In this document: positions 27,448 to 36,068 of the stretch, piece after piece
How the letters are laid out: every line of letters begins with the position of its first letter
Numbering within the stretch: the stretch's first letter is position 1
Position numbers and translations under genes: made by a program
Assembly (NCBI RefSeq): GCF_007625115.1
Contig: NZ_VMNH01000005.1
Coordinates: forward strand, 372,001 to 436,000
DNA: 64,000 bases
From: Sedimenticola selenatireducens
GTDB taxonomy: Bacteria > Pseudomonadota > Gammaproteobacteria > Chromatiales > Chromatiaceae
Direction of reading: 5' to 3'
The notes under the pieces: model-generated
The model's input: only the letters and a program-made list of their open reading frames with translations
What the model was told of the DNA's origin: nothing
Databases searched by the model: none

Positions 27448-28311
27448 TTAGATCCGGAAGCCGCCATAGCGTTTGGCCAGTCTGTAGTTTTTAAACGCCA
27501 CACCACCAATAAAACTGAGCAGCAGGGCGAGTAATATAACGGGAAGATGCCAAGCGTTCAGGCGGATGCCGCTTTGCTCGACCATCGCCGGTGATTCATC
27601 TGTATAGGAATGCTCTGTTCTAACAATCTGGGCTATCTGATCCAACTGCTGCTGAAGCCTCAAATTAGTCTGTTCCATCTGCACCAGTTCAGCGCTTTTT
27701 GCCGGTTGTGCTGGGAGTACAGCCGGGATCTGCTTGGCCTGTTCCAGTGCGGCCTTGGCTTCCTGCCTGCTCGCTTCAAGTGCCTGCTCAAGACTAAGCA
27801 CCTGTTGCTTCAGCTTCTCATTCTCTTTATCGGGTTGTGCAGCAGGTGGAGTTACCTCCCGCTTCAGCAGGTCTATCTCCGCCTTGGCGTCGGCTAGCTG
27901 ACGTTTCAACTCGGCAATCTCGGGGTCGGGCTGAGTGTCGTTGGCATCCGTTTCGGTCTGGCCCAGTGCGCTCAGCTCTTTGTTGGCTTCTCTGAGTTTC
28001 TGTTGCAGTTCGCTGTTTTTGACCTGCAGCTCCAGCAACATGATACGGGCCGGTTTTTCGTCAGTAATAAAGCGACTCTCTACCCAGCCTTCTGTGCCAT
28101 CGCCCAATCTGACCTTGGTGAAATCGCCCTGTTTCTCAAGCCGTTCCAGTGGGGTATCACTGGGCACAACCCGGATAGGTGCGGTAGTGGCGTCCGGCTC
28201 GTCATAGAGACCGGCCAACAGCTTGTCGGTGATACGTGCAGCCTGGGCCGTGCCAATCAACAGTCCAATCAGTAGCCCGATAATCAGCTTTTGCAAGTGC
28301 TTACGAGTCAT
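27448..28311 (-). CDS. SH3-domain membrane-anchored protein (TIGR04211/YgiM-like)
   Basis: A 287-residue protein with a signal peptide (LIIGLLIGLLIGTAQA), a bacterial SH3 domain (about 25-90, ending GWVESRFI), a long coiled coil (about 95-230) and a C-terminal membrane helix (LPVILLALLLSFIGGVAF) with a short basic tail. This is the layout of YgiM-type SH3/anchor proteins, expected in the periplasm and tied to the inner membrane. Start overlaps the prlC stop (ATGA). Function unknown. Confidence 0.85.
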   Translation of the reverse strand: MTRKHLQKLIIGLLIGLLIGTAQAARITDKLLAGLYDEPDATTAPIRVVPSDTPLERLEKQGDFTKVRLGDGTEGWVESRFITDEKPARIMLLELQVKNSELQQKLREANKELSALGQTETDANDTQPDPEIAELKRQLADAKAEIDLLKREVTPPAAQPDKENEKLKQQVLSLEQALEASRQEAKAALEQAKQIPAVLPAQPAKSAELVQMEQTNLRLQQQLDQIAQIVRTEHSYTDESPAMVEQSGIRLNAWHLPVILLALLLSFIGGVAFKNYRLAKRYGGFRI

Positions 28312-30341
28312 GCGTTTATTCCACTGTGCCGAAGCAGTGCATCGACCTGAGGTTCCCGGCCCCGGAAAGCAACAAACAACTCCATGGCATCCTTTGATCC
28401 ACCCTGTTCCAACACGTTGTGCAAGAAGGAAGCGCCTGTCTCATGATCAAAGATACCGCGCTCTTCAAACAGCGAAAAGGCATCAGCCGATAGCACTTCA
28501 GCCCATTTGTAGCTGTAGTAACCCGCGGCATAGCCGCCGGCAAAGATGTGGGAGAAGCCATGGGCGAAGCGGTTGAAGGCGGGTGGAATGAGGACGGAGA
28601 CCTGATTCCGAACTTCAGCCAAAATCGGATAGATTCGGCCACCCTGTGCAGGGTCGTACTCCCGGTGCATGCGGAAATCAAACAGGCTGAACTCCAGTTG
28701 CCGCACCATCTGCATGCCAGACTGGAAGTTTTTGGCAGCGGTCATCTTCTGATAAAGCTCGTCGGGCAGTTTTTCGCCGCTCTCATAATGGGCCGCGAAC
28801 AGGTCCAGTGCCTCGCGCTCCCAGCACCAGTTCTCCATGAACTGGCTGGGCAGTTCCACCGCATCCCAGGCGACGCCGTTGATACCGGCTACGCCCGGAT
28901 AGTCGACCCGGGTCAGCAGGTGGTGCAGGCCGTGGCCGAATTCATGGAACAGGGTCTCCACCTCATTATGGGTGAAGAGCGCCGGTTTATCTCCCAGCGG
29001 CGGGGAGAAGTTGCAGACCAGATAGGCGACCGGGATCTGGTCACAGCTGGGGGTGAACATGCGCACGATGCACTCATCCATCCAGGCGCCACCCCGTTTG
29101 TTTTGACGCGCATAGGGATCGAGATAGAACTGACCCTGCAGATGGCCTTCCGCGTCCCGTATCTCGAAGAAACGGACATCCGGGTGCCAGCTGTCGAACA
29201 CCTCAACCTGACTGATCTGGATGCCATAGAGTCGCTGCACCACGGCAAACATCCCTGATAGCACCTGTCCTTCCGGGAAGTAGGGTTTCAGCTCTTCTTG
29301 CGTGATGGCGTAGCGGTGCTGGCGCAATTTTTCGGCATAAAAACCGATATCCCACGCCTCCAATTCGCTGACGCCGTGTTGTTCCTGGGCGAATGCCTTG
29401 AGCTCTTCCAACTCTTTCAATGCCTGGGGGCGCGATCTCTCCGCCAGGTCCGTGAGGAACTCGACCACCCGGTCGGTGCTGGGGGCCATCTTGCGGGCCA
29501 AAGAGCGTTCGGCATAATTCTCAAATCCGAGAATCTGTGACTGTTCATGACGCAGCTGCAGGATCTGCTCCATGATCTCACTGTTGTCCCATTTGCCGGC
29601 ATCAGGACCCTGATCGGAGGCACGGGTGGAATAGGCCTCGTACAGCTCCCGGCGCAGCTCACGGTTTTCTGCGTAGGTCATCACCGGCATATAGGAGGGG
29701 AAGTCCAGGGTCAGCATCCAACCGTTCTGCCCGCGCTGTTCGGCGGTTTGCCGGGCAAGGCCCAGGGCACTCTTGGGCAGGCCTGCCAGTTCACTTTCAT
29801 CGGTGATCAGCTTGCTCCAGGCATTGGTGGCATCCAGGACGTTTTCACTGTATTTGCTGGTTAGGCTGGAGAGGCTCTGACTGATTTCTTTATAACGCTT
29901 TTTCTTATCTTCAGGCAGGTCGACGCCGGAGAGGTGGAAGTCTCGCAAGGCGTTTTCCAGCATCTTGCGCTGGGCGGCATCCAGTGTCGAATCCGTTTCA
30001 GCGACCGATTTGTAGGCGGCATAGAGCGCGGCGTTCTGACCCATTTCAGTACCGTAATCACTGAGTTTCGGCAGGCAGGCGTTATACGCCTTGCGCAATT
30101 CATCACTGTTGACCACCGCGTTCATGTGGCTGATTGGCGACCAGGAGCGGTTGATACGGTCTTCCATAATCTCCAGCGGCTCCACCAGATTTTCCCAAGT
30201 GAAAGGGGGTGTCTGCGCGAGCAGCTTTTCGGTCAGGGCACGACTCTCAGCCAATAGCTGATCGATAGCCGACTCGGCATGCTCAGGACGGATTATTGAG
30301 AAGGGCGGCAGGCCCTCCAGATGGAGTAGGGGATTATCCAT
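28308..30341 (-). CDS. prlC: Oligopeptidase A
   Basis: PrlC is a cytoplasmic M3 zinc metallopeptidase that degrades short peptides, including cleaved signal peptides. The 677-residue product contains the zinc motif HExxH in LFHEFGHGLHHLL and the downstream glutamate region NGVAWDAVELPSQFMENW. The start ATG at 30341 (MDNPLLHLEGLPPF) matches E. coli length (680); the frame is open to 30554 but that part overlaps the MerR-type gene and has no similarity. Confidence 0.96.
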   Translation of the reverse strand: MDNPLLHLEGLPPFSIIRPEHAESAIDQLLAESRALTEKLLAQTPPFTWENLVEPLEIMEDRINRSWSPISHMNAVVNSDELRKAYNACLPKLSDYGTEMGQNAALYAAYKSVAETDSTLDAAQRKMLENALRDFHLSGVDLPEDKKKRYKEISQSLSSLTSKYSENVLDATNAWSKLITDESELAGLPKSALGLARQTAEQRGQNGWMLTLDFPSYMPVMTYAENRELRRELYEAYSTRASDQGPDAGKWDNSEIMEQILQLRHEQSQILGFENYAERSLARKMAPSTDRVVEFLTDLAERSRPQALKELEELKAFAQEQHGVSELEAWDIGFYAEKLRQHRYAITQEELKPYFPEGQVLSGMFAVVQRLYGIQISQVEVFDSWHPDVRFFEIRDAEGHLQGQFYLDPYARQNKRGGAWMDECIVRMFTPSCDQIPVAYLVCNFSPPLGDKPALFTHNEVETLFHEFGHGLHHLLTRVDYPGVAGINGVAWDAVELPSQFMENWCWEREALDLFAAHYESGEKLPDELYQKMTAAKNFQSGMQMVRQLEFSLFDFRMHREYDPAQGGRIYPILAEVRNQVSVLIPPAFNRFAHGFSHIFAGGYAAGYYSYKWAEVLSADAFSLFEERGIFDHETGASFLHNVLEQGGSKDAMELFVAFRGREPQVDALLRHSGINA

Positions 30342-30435
30342 GGTGTACAGGTTCTCTATTGGGTTGCAGCATTTAGCGCCTATTCTGACATAAATCGGCA
30401 AGGGGGGTGAGCATGGCTTATAGCTTCGATTGACG

Positions 30436-30969
30436 TTAGCGGGAGATGCCTTTTTTAGCCCAGGCACGAATCTGTTCGATCTCTTTTGGGGTAATCCCCA
30501 GGGATTGCAGAAAGGCCTCATGGATCTCGGGTGACCCGGCCTCAAAAGCGACATGCCACTGCTGCATTGCCTCGTCGCTCATGCCTGCAGAGCGCAGTAG
30601 CCCAATCCAGCGTGCCTTGGTCATGTTGTGCGTGTTTGAGAGCAGGGTATGGTTTTGTAGCAGATTGACGATCACTTGCTGCTGTTCGCGAAGCCCGTCT
30701 ATCTCCCGGTTCAGTTGGTGTAGACGAAGCTCTAAAGTGGAGATAGTCATGGGTGAATCGGTATGCAGGAGCTGGGTAATCTGTTCCAGAGGAATGCCGG
30801 CTTGTCGGAACTGATGGATTTTTTCCAGTTTGAGGAGATCTTTTTCTGTGTAAAGACGGTAATTGGCCGCTGAACGGCCAGCCGGTTTCAGCAGGCCAAT
30901 CTTGTCATAGTAGATCAGTGCTGTACGTGAGAGGCCGAAGCGACGACTCACTTTCCCGATGGTCAACAT
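30436..30969 (-). CDS. MerR-family transcriptional regulator
   Basis: A 177-residue regulator with the MerR winged-helix at the N terminus (MLTIGKVSRRFGLSRTALIYYD, wing YRLYTEKDL), a dimerisation helix (about 80-115) and a C-terminal effector part (ARWIGLLRSAGMSDEAMQQW), which resembles TipAS-like antibiotic-binding or stress-sensing domains but has no metal-binding cysteines. Ligand unknown. The SRPBCC gene 62 bases upstream on the same strand may be cotranscribed. Confidence 0.88.
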   Translation of the reverse strand: MLTIGKVSRRFGLSRTALIYYDKIGLLKPAGRSAANYRLYTEKDLLKLEKIHQFRQAGIPLEQITQLLHTDSPMTISTLELRLHQLNREIDGLREQQQVIVNLLQNHTLLSNTHNMTKARWIGLLRSAGMSDEAMQQWHVAFEAGSPEIHEAFLQSLGITPKEIEQIRAWAKKGISR

Positions 30970-31030
30970 AGCTATTTCCAGGGGGTAGGTTGGCCTCAGT
31001 TTAGCTTATCTTGAGGCCAACTCTATCGGC

Positions 31031-31513
31031 TTAGATGGGGGGCTGTAACTGAGCTCCGGTTGCAAGAAAGTGGTTCATGGCATCTTCCCAGAATTTCAGC
31101 CGTTTGTTAAACACCTGATCGGTGATGCTTTTGACCAGCTCATCCCCTTTTTTGTTTAAGCTAGTATGACAGTAACGGATATCTACCCAGCTCTGTTGGG
31201 CCTGTTCACCTGATGAAACCTGAATATCCAATTGGGTGATGCTCCTGTCAGGGATAGTTTTAACAAAGCTTATTTCACCGGACTCAGGATCGCGCCTGAC
31301 GATGCCCCAGTATGCCTGTAGACCGTCCTCCTCAGGGGTTGAGAAAATGGCCCCTGACTCTGCCAGTCCCGATTCAGAATAGAGTATCTGATAGTGCCAA
31401 TTGGCCAGCCACTCTTTCTCGCGAACAGGACAGAGCAGGGGAAAGACCTGTTCCGGGGAGGCCTGGATGGTTTGTCGATAGCTTTTTGTGACGCGCAGAT
31501 GGTTTGTCGGCAT
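31031..31513 (-). CDS. SRPBCC-fold (START-like) protein
   Basis: A 160-residue protein with the helix-grip layout of the SRPBCC superfamily: N-terminal strand YRQTIQASPEQVFPLLCPV, then alternating strands and a long C-terminal helix (ITDQVFNKRLKFWEDAMNHFL). The superfamily binds hydrophobic ligands or acts as cyclase; no specific role can be given. Located between a MerR gene and a divergent Ada-like gene. Confidence 0.72.
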   Translation of the reverse strand: MPTNHLRVTKSYRQTIQASPEQVFPLLCPVREKEWLANWHYQILYSESGLAESGAIFSTPEEDGLQAYWGIVRRDPESGEISFVKTIPDRSITQLDIQVSSGEQAQQSWVDIRYCHTSLNKKGDELVKSITDQVFNKRLKFWEDAMNHFLATGAQLQPPI

Positions 31514-31672
31514 GATGCCCTCGCTTGTGGCGGCTGAAGTAGGGGGTTAGCCTAAACTGTAAAGTTATAGTCAGGTAAAGCGCTGAGCGGTATCACAGCA
31601 AGAAATGGGTCGTTTTGTCGGGCCGAACGGGTTAGTTTTATGCCGGACCAAATTTTGGGGATGTGAGAAAAT

Positions 31673-32560
31673 ATGGATAAGGTTGTGGAAAGCACGGTAA
31701 GTCAGGAGCAGACGACTGATTACCAGCGCGTTGCCCGGGCGATTGCCTATATCCAGCAGCACCGATTTGAGCAGCCCAATCTGGACCAGTTGGCTGCACA
31801 TGTGGGATTGAGCCCGTACCATTTTCAGCGTCTGTTTGTTCGTTGGGCCGGTGTTACACCCAAGCGGTTTATCTCCTTTTTGACGGTTGAACATGCCAAG
31901 TCTCTGCTGCGACAAGGTGATTCCCTGATGAATGCTTCGTTGACAGTTGGCCTTTCGGGGACCAGTCGTCTGCACGATCAGTTCATCACCCTGGAGGGAA
32001 TGACGCCCGGTGAATACAAGCGTCTAGGTGCTGATCTGACGATTCGGTATGGCTTCCATGCCTGCCAATTTGGCGAAGTGCTGATCCTGAAGACGCAACG
32101 GGGAATCTGTGGTGTGCGCTTTGTTGAACCCGGTTTGGCCGCAAAAGAGCAGGCACTGATGATGGTTAGGGCCGAGTGGCCGCTGAGTGAATTTGAGTAT
32201 GATCCAGAGGCTACACAGGAGGTAATGACACAGTTGTTTCCAGGTGCGGAGGCGCATGCGCCGTTACAGTTGCTGCTGCGGGGTACTCAGTTTCAGATCA
32301 AGGTGTGGCAGGCCCTGTTATCGATTCCAGAGGGTAGTGTCAGCAGTTATCAGGCGATTGCACGGAGCATTGGTCAGGAGAAGGCGTCGCGACCCGTCGG
32401 GAGCGCGATTGGCGCCAATCCTGTTGCCCTATTGATTCCCTGTCATCGGGTGCTGCGTGGTACGGGCGAGCTGGGTGGGTATCGTTGGGGAGTGGCGCGT
32501 AAAATGGCGCTGCTGGGCTGGGAGGCCTCCCGCGGAGCTAGGATGCAAGACGTAAGCTGA
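31673..32560 (+). CDS. AraC-type / O6-methylguanine-DNA methyltransferase fusion (Ada-like, lacks Ada N-terminal domain)
   Basis: A 295-residue fusion: an AraC helix-turn-helix domain (about 15-115, NLDQLAAHVGLSPYHFQRLF) and a C-terminal alkyltransferase domain with the acceptor cysteine in LLIPCHRVLRG and the substrate loop GELGGYRWGVARK. It repairs O6-alkylguanine by suicide transfer. The N-terminal zinc/phosphotriester domain of Ada is absent, so methyl-phosphotriester sensing is not expected. Its last 23 bases overlap the converging GIDE gene. Confidence 0.93.
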   Translation: MDKVVESTVSQEQTTDYQRVARAIAYIQQHRFEQPNLDQLAAHVGLSPYHFQRLFVRWAGVTPKRFISFLTVEHAKSLLRQGDSLMNASLTVGLSGTSRLHDQFITLEGMTPGEYKRLGADLTIRYGFHACQFGEVLILKTQRGICGVRFVEPGLAAKEQALMMVRAEWPLSEFEYDPEATQEVMTQLFPGAEAHAPLQLLLRGTQFQIKVWQALLSIPEGSVSSYQAIARSIGQEKASRPVGSAIGANPVALLIPCHRVLRGTGELGGYRWGVARKMALLGWEASRGARMQDVS

Positions 32561-33494
32561 GCAACCAGAGCGCGGCAATCCCTCCAATGAAAAACAGGCT
32601 GATGGCGCCAGCCGCTTTCAGTCGATAACGGCGTACCAGCTCGAATTCCTGGAGGGTCGAAAGCAGAAATGGAAATCTGGCCGACTCCGGTGACCCCAGG
32701 CGGTGCTGGATCAGATTGCGCTGCTGTTCGGCATGGGCCATGCGCGCCTGAGTTTCAGCCGCCTTGCGTGCCAGTCCCCACTCTCGTGCATCAATCTGGC
32801 CATCACCATTCAGATCGAATCGGCTCAACAGCTCGATCCGATCCTGCTTCCATTGGCGTAACAGCTCCCGCATGAGCTCGGTTTTGTGTTGCCAATGGTC
32901 CAGTTCATCCAGACTCTTGAACTGGCCAATGGTGTAAAGCCGGTCGCCGTGGTAGATCCGTTCTTCGGTATAGCGATAACGCCCACTCCCCAGTTCGCTA
33001 TTCAGCAGACCAAGCAGTTTGAACAGGGGTGTCCGCGCTATCCGCTGTTTGTCCGGTTGGCGGTTGACCGGGTAGCGCTCATTGCCATACCAGACGCTGC
33101 GATCACTGGGCGTGACCTCTGCCCCCTCTGGATCAAGTAGGCAGTGATCGGTTTCGTCTTCCAGCACAAAGATCTCGTCACTGGTGTCACTCTCAATCGT
33201 ATGCCAGTTTTTATCCCCGCGTTTTTCGATCTTGAAACGGTACCAGCAGCAGGCCGTTCCGGTAAGAGGGGCGCTGATCGGCTCACCTGCCATGATCCGG
33301 GCATTTCCCACCAGTTCAACATAGCCCTGCTGGGCGGAGCGTATCTTGGCTGTTGGGGCATTTTCTATCAGGCGCGCCCGGGTCAACCAGCGAAAGGTGA
33401 AATAGAAACTGGCCAGGGCAACACCACAACAGAATAGGGTGAGCGCCCAGAACTCCACCTGGGAGAGATGAAGCAACTGCTCGCTGATACTCAT
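32538..33494 (-). CDS. GIDE-domain membrane protein with an EF-hand
   Basis: A 318-residue protein with two membrane helices, one N-terminal (LTLFCCGVALASFYFTFRWL) and one C-terminal (AAGAISLFFIGGIAALWLL). Between them lies a GIDE-like domain (about 50-190: YVELVGNARIMAGEPISAPL, then CCWYRFKIEK) related to the membrane part of the mitochondrial E3 ligase MUL1 but with no RING. A single EF-hand calcium loop DLNGDGQIDARE occurs at about residue 225. The start overlaps the lemA stop (ATGA). Family function is unknown; LemA-GIDE pairing is common. Confidence 0.82.
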   Translation of the reverse strand: MSISEQLLHLSQVEFWALTLFCCGVALASFYFTFRWLTRARLIENAPTAKIRSAQQGYVELVGNARIMAGEPISAPLTGTACCWYRFKIEKRGDKNWHTIESDTSDEIFVLEDETDHCLLDPEGAEVTPSDRSVWYGNERYPVNRQPDKQRIARTPLFKLLGLLNSELGSGRYRYTEERIYHGDRLYTIGQFKSLDELDHWQHKTELMRELLRQWKQDRIELLSRFDLNGDGQIDAREWGLARKAAETQARMAHAEQQRNLIQHRLGSPESARFPFLLSTLQEFELVRRYRLKAAGAISLFFIGGIAALWLLSLRLAS

Positions 33495-34066
33495 CCGTTA
33501 AACAGAGACTTCAGATCTACATCCTTCTTCTCTTCCTCGGTGAACTCCAGTAGTTCGGCCGATTTGAAATTGAACATCCGTGCCAGGATCACATCAGGAA
33601 ACTGCTCAATACGGACATTGTTGTTGTTAACGCTCTCGTTGTAGTACTCGCGCCGGTCGGCGATGCTGTTCTCCAAGCCGGAGATGCGCGTCTGCAGGTG
33701 CTGGAAGGTTTCGTTGGCTTTCAGATCGGGATAGGCCTCGGCTACGGCGAAGAGATTACCCAGGCCCAGCCGTAACTGGCTCTCGGCACCACCCAGGGCG
33801 CCGATATCCCCCTGCTCACGTGCACTGGATACAGCGGCCCGGGCCTGCATCACACGCTCGAGTGTCTCCTGCTCATACTGCATATACTGTTTACAGGTCT
33901 CCACCAGCTTGGGGAGTTCGTCATGGCGCTGTTTCAGCAGTACATCAATATTGGCCCATGCCTTGGTGACGCCATGTTTAAGCGTGACGAGGCCGTTGTA
34001 GATAATTACCGCATAGACGGCGACAGCAACAATGATGCCCAGTGTGACAAGTGAGCTGATTTCCAT
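33491..34066 (-). CDS. lemA: LemA family protein
   Basis: A 191-residue LemA protein: one N-terminal membrane helix (LGIIVAVAVYAVIIYNGLV) then a helical bundle with the signature VTKAWANIDVLLKQRHDELPKL and FNVKSAE-like FNFKSAELLEF at the end. LemA proteins are widespread and of unclear role, often with a peptidase or GIDE/TPM partner. GGAGAG precedes the ATG. Translationally coupled to the GIDE protein. Confidence 0.92.
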   Translation of the reverse strand: MEISSLVTLGIIVAVAVYAVIIYNGLVTLKHGVTKAWANIDVLLKQRHDELPKLVETCKQYMQYEQETLERVMQARAAVSSAREQGDIGALGGAESQLRLGLGNLFAVAEAYPDLKANETFQHLQTRISGLENSIADRREYYNESVNNNNVRIEQFPDVILARMFNFKSAELLEFTEEEKKDVDLKSLFNG

Positions 34067-34186
34067 GACGTCTCTCCAGTGGTGTCGGTTTGGTTAGCCG
34101 AAAACTATACCATTCAAATGGTTTTTAAAAGTGGCTTGCGGATAGCGGTTGAACCAGGCGTGATTCACTGAGCAGATTCGGGTTGT

Positions 34187-34663
34187 TTAATCCCGAGTGA
34201 GCCGCTTGTCGATCGGTTTGCCCAGTAGTCGTCCCAGCAGGATTTTTGAGCGTTCGGCTATAGAGGTGTGGCTCAGGCGCCGCTCTCTGAGCAGCAGGCT
34301 CTCCATCAGGAAGGACTCCTGGTAGAGGATATTCTCTTCCGGTGGGCTGTAGGGGGTGTCGATGGTGATGCGGGCGATACGACCCAGATTAATGCCGCGC
34401 CCATCATCCAGCAGGATCAGGTGTGGGGCAATCCCCTGGGCCGGATCGGGTCGGGGGAAGTCGATAACATCGACCAGCTCATAGGCCGTATCCGAGAAGC
34501 GAATGCCCATGTTGATAGCCTCTGGTTTTAACTCCACCAGATAGATCTGCTTACCGATGGATTGCTTCAGGCGCTCTATCTGGCGACTGTATCCGGCGGA
34601 TGGCCAGATCCTGTCACCGTCTAGTTCCCTAAACTCCAGGCTCTGTGGATTGCTTTGCGCCAT
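34187..34663 (-). CDS. Hypothetical protein, 158 residues
   Basis: I do not recognise this protein. It is soluble, with a beta-rich middle (IYLVELKPEAINMGIRF, then LILLDDGRGINLGRIARITI) and a basic helical C terminus (SIAERSKILLGRLLGK). No signal peptide, cysteine motif or known catalytic motif is visible. Codon use matches the neighbours and the frame is uninterrupted. It precedes the LemA pair on the same strand but with a 120-base gap, so it may be a separate unit. Confidence 0.62.
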   Translation of the reverse strand: MAQSNPQSLEFRELDGDRIWPSAGYSRQIERLKQSIGKQIYLVELKPEAINMGIRFSDTAYELVDVIDFPRPDPAQGIAPHLILLDDGRGINLGRIARITIDTPYSPPEENILYQESFLMESLLLRERRLSHTSIAERSKILLGRLLGKPIDKRLTRD

Positions 34664-34839
34664 TCAACCCCCTTAGATCATCATTCCAGGTCAAACACTT
34701 GAACCGACTTCAGCATAGCGTGTTTGGGTGCTTTGTTTCCAGTTACACAACCTGAGTGATTACTGTTGGTTTTGTTCTTGTGGACGAACAAGTAGACTAC
34801 CTCCGCAAGCCCTTTAGCTCGTTTAAACAGGAGATCATC

Positions 34840-35376
34840 ATGTCTAATATCCGTTCCTTTGACGGCACCATGCCCAAGCTGGGTGACTCGGTCTGGGTCG
34901 ATCCAACCGCTGTCGTTATCGGTGATGTAGAGATCGGTGATCACGCTTCCATCTGGCCAATGACAGCGATCCGGGGCGATGTGAATCGTATCCGTATCGG
35001 TCAACGTACCAATATTCAGGATGGCAGTGTGTTGCATGTGACCCACGCCAATCCAGCTTCTCCCAATGGGCACCCACTGATTATCGGGAGTGATGTGACC
35101 GCAGGGCACAAAGTGCTGCTGCATGGCTGTACCATCGGTGACCGCTGTCTGATCGGTATGGGTTCCATAGTGATGGATGGGGCTGAGCTGGCATCGGATA
35201 TCATCCTGGCAGCAGGTAGTCTGGTGACCGAAGGAAAGAGGCTGGAGGGTGGTTATCTCTGGTGTGGCTCACCGGCCAAGCGGTTGCGCAAGCTGACGGA
35301 TGATGAGCTGGCTTTTCTGGCTTATGTGCCGGGGCATTATGTGAAGTTGGCGGAGAAATATCGGACGGGTGGGTGA
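34840..35376 (+). CDS. Gamma-class carbonic anhydrase family protein (YrdA-like)
   Basis: A 178-residue left-handed beta-helix protein with hexapeptide repeats (VWVDPTAVVIGDVEIGDHASIWP) and the metal ligands of gamma-carbonic anhydrases: SVLHVTH, then GHKVLLHGCTIGDRCLIGMG, giving three histidines. Members of the YrdA/CaiE subgroup may or may not hydrate CO2. The ATG at 34840 has AGGAGA eight bases upstream and is preferred over 34756. Confidence 0.9.
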   Translation: MSNIRSFDGTMPKLGDSVWVDPTAVVIGDVEIGDHASIWPMTAIRGDVNRIRIGQRTNIQDGSVLHVTHANPASPNGHPLIIGSDVTAGHKVLLHGCTIGDRCLIGMGSIVMDGAELASDIILAAGSLVTEGKRLEGGYLWCGSPAKRLRKLTDDELAFLAYVPGHYVKLAEKYRTGG

Positions 35377-35409
35377 TGATAGGTAGTTTCTGTATTTTCT
35401 AGGGGATTT

Positions 35410-35668
35410 TGTGTCGCTACACGATCTTGATAAATGGGGTCCCGGCCCCCTTTCGCTGCTACTTCTTCCAAGTTTTTATTTCACACGGCCTCCAGCCTTT
35501 GCGAGGTACTTTTGTGACCAAAAGTACCCAAAAGTCTCTCCCCATCGTCCTGCCCTTCGGGTTCTCTGTGCTTCTCGGGGTGAGCGGCGCGCTAATAAAC
35601 TCGCCGCTAAAGCGGCTCAGACAAATTAGCGCTTGTTTCCGCTCCCCCCTGCGATGCTCGACAGGCCG
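35410..35668 (+). repeat. Structured intergenic repeat, left copy
   Basis: This non-coding stretch is the left member of an inverted pair. It begins TGTGTCGCTACACGAT, passes ATGGGGTCCCGGCCCCC, has a 10-base hairpin GGTACTTTTG/CAAAAGTACC (35505-35528), and then a nested hairpin: GAGCGG (35582-35587)/CCGCTC (35639-35644), GCGCTAAT (35589-35596)/ATTAGCGC (35625-35632), GCCGC/GCGGC (35603-35616). An open frame (35409-35711) crosses it but reads through the stems and is rejected as a gene. Confidence 0.75.
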
Positions 35669-35739
35669 GAAGGGGAAAAAGTCGAGGGTGACATCACTGT
35701 TAATTTCTTGATTTGAAAAAAGAATAGCAAGTGGTTACC

Positions 35740-35977
35740 CACCGCTTTGCGACTTCCACGCCACCGAGTATCGCAGCCGGGTACGGAATAAGGCGCGTAT
35801 CTGTTTGAGCCGCCTTGATGGCGGCGAGTTATACGCGCCCCGTACCTGGCGAGAAACGCAGGGAACCCCGAAGGTGTGGTGTGGTGGAGCGAGGGTTTTG
35901 GTTACTTTTACCCGTAAAAGCAACCCGGCGAAGGGGGCCGGGACCCCCATAGAAATAAAAATCGCGTAGCGATACAG
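35740..35977 (-). repeat. Structured intergenic repeat, right copy in opposite orientation
   Basis: A diverged inverted copy of the element at 35410-35668. It carries the same nested hairpin with altered but still paired bases: GTACGG (35781-35786)/CCGTAC (35840-35845), GGCGCGTAT (35792-35800)/ATACGCGCC (35831-35839), GCCGCC/GGCGGC (35809-35825), the CTTTTA/TAAAAG hairpin (35901-35924), and GGGGGCCGGGACCCCCAT followed by ATCGCGTAGCGATACA at the outer end. The 70 bases between the copies and the 90 bases before aroE show nothing else. Confidence 0.75.
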
Positions 35978-36068
35978 ATTAAAATTACAGTCTTGATTTC
36001 GGGATAGAATAGTGGTGAGTGAATGAGGCTTAACTCAGTGTTTTCAGTCTCCATAAAAAAGTGAATAC

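Noticed and set aside
28548-29258. 236-residue plus-strand frame opposite prlC
   Set aside because: Antisense shadow; prlC is conserved across the entire region.
35409-35950. Open frames across the structured repeats (35409-35711 plus strand; 35735-35950 minus strand)
   Set aside because: They read through paired stems and give similar peptides only because the two repeats are copies of each other; no ribosome site or domain is present.
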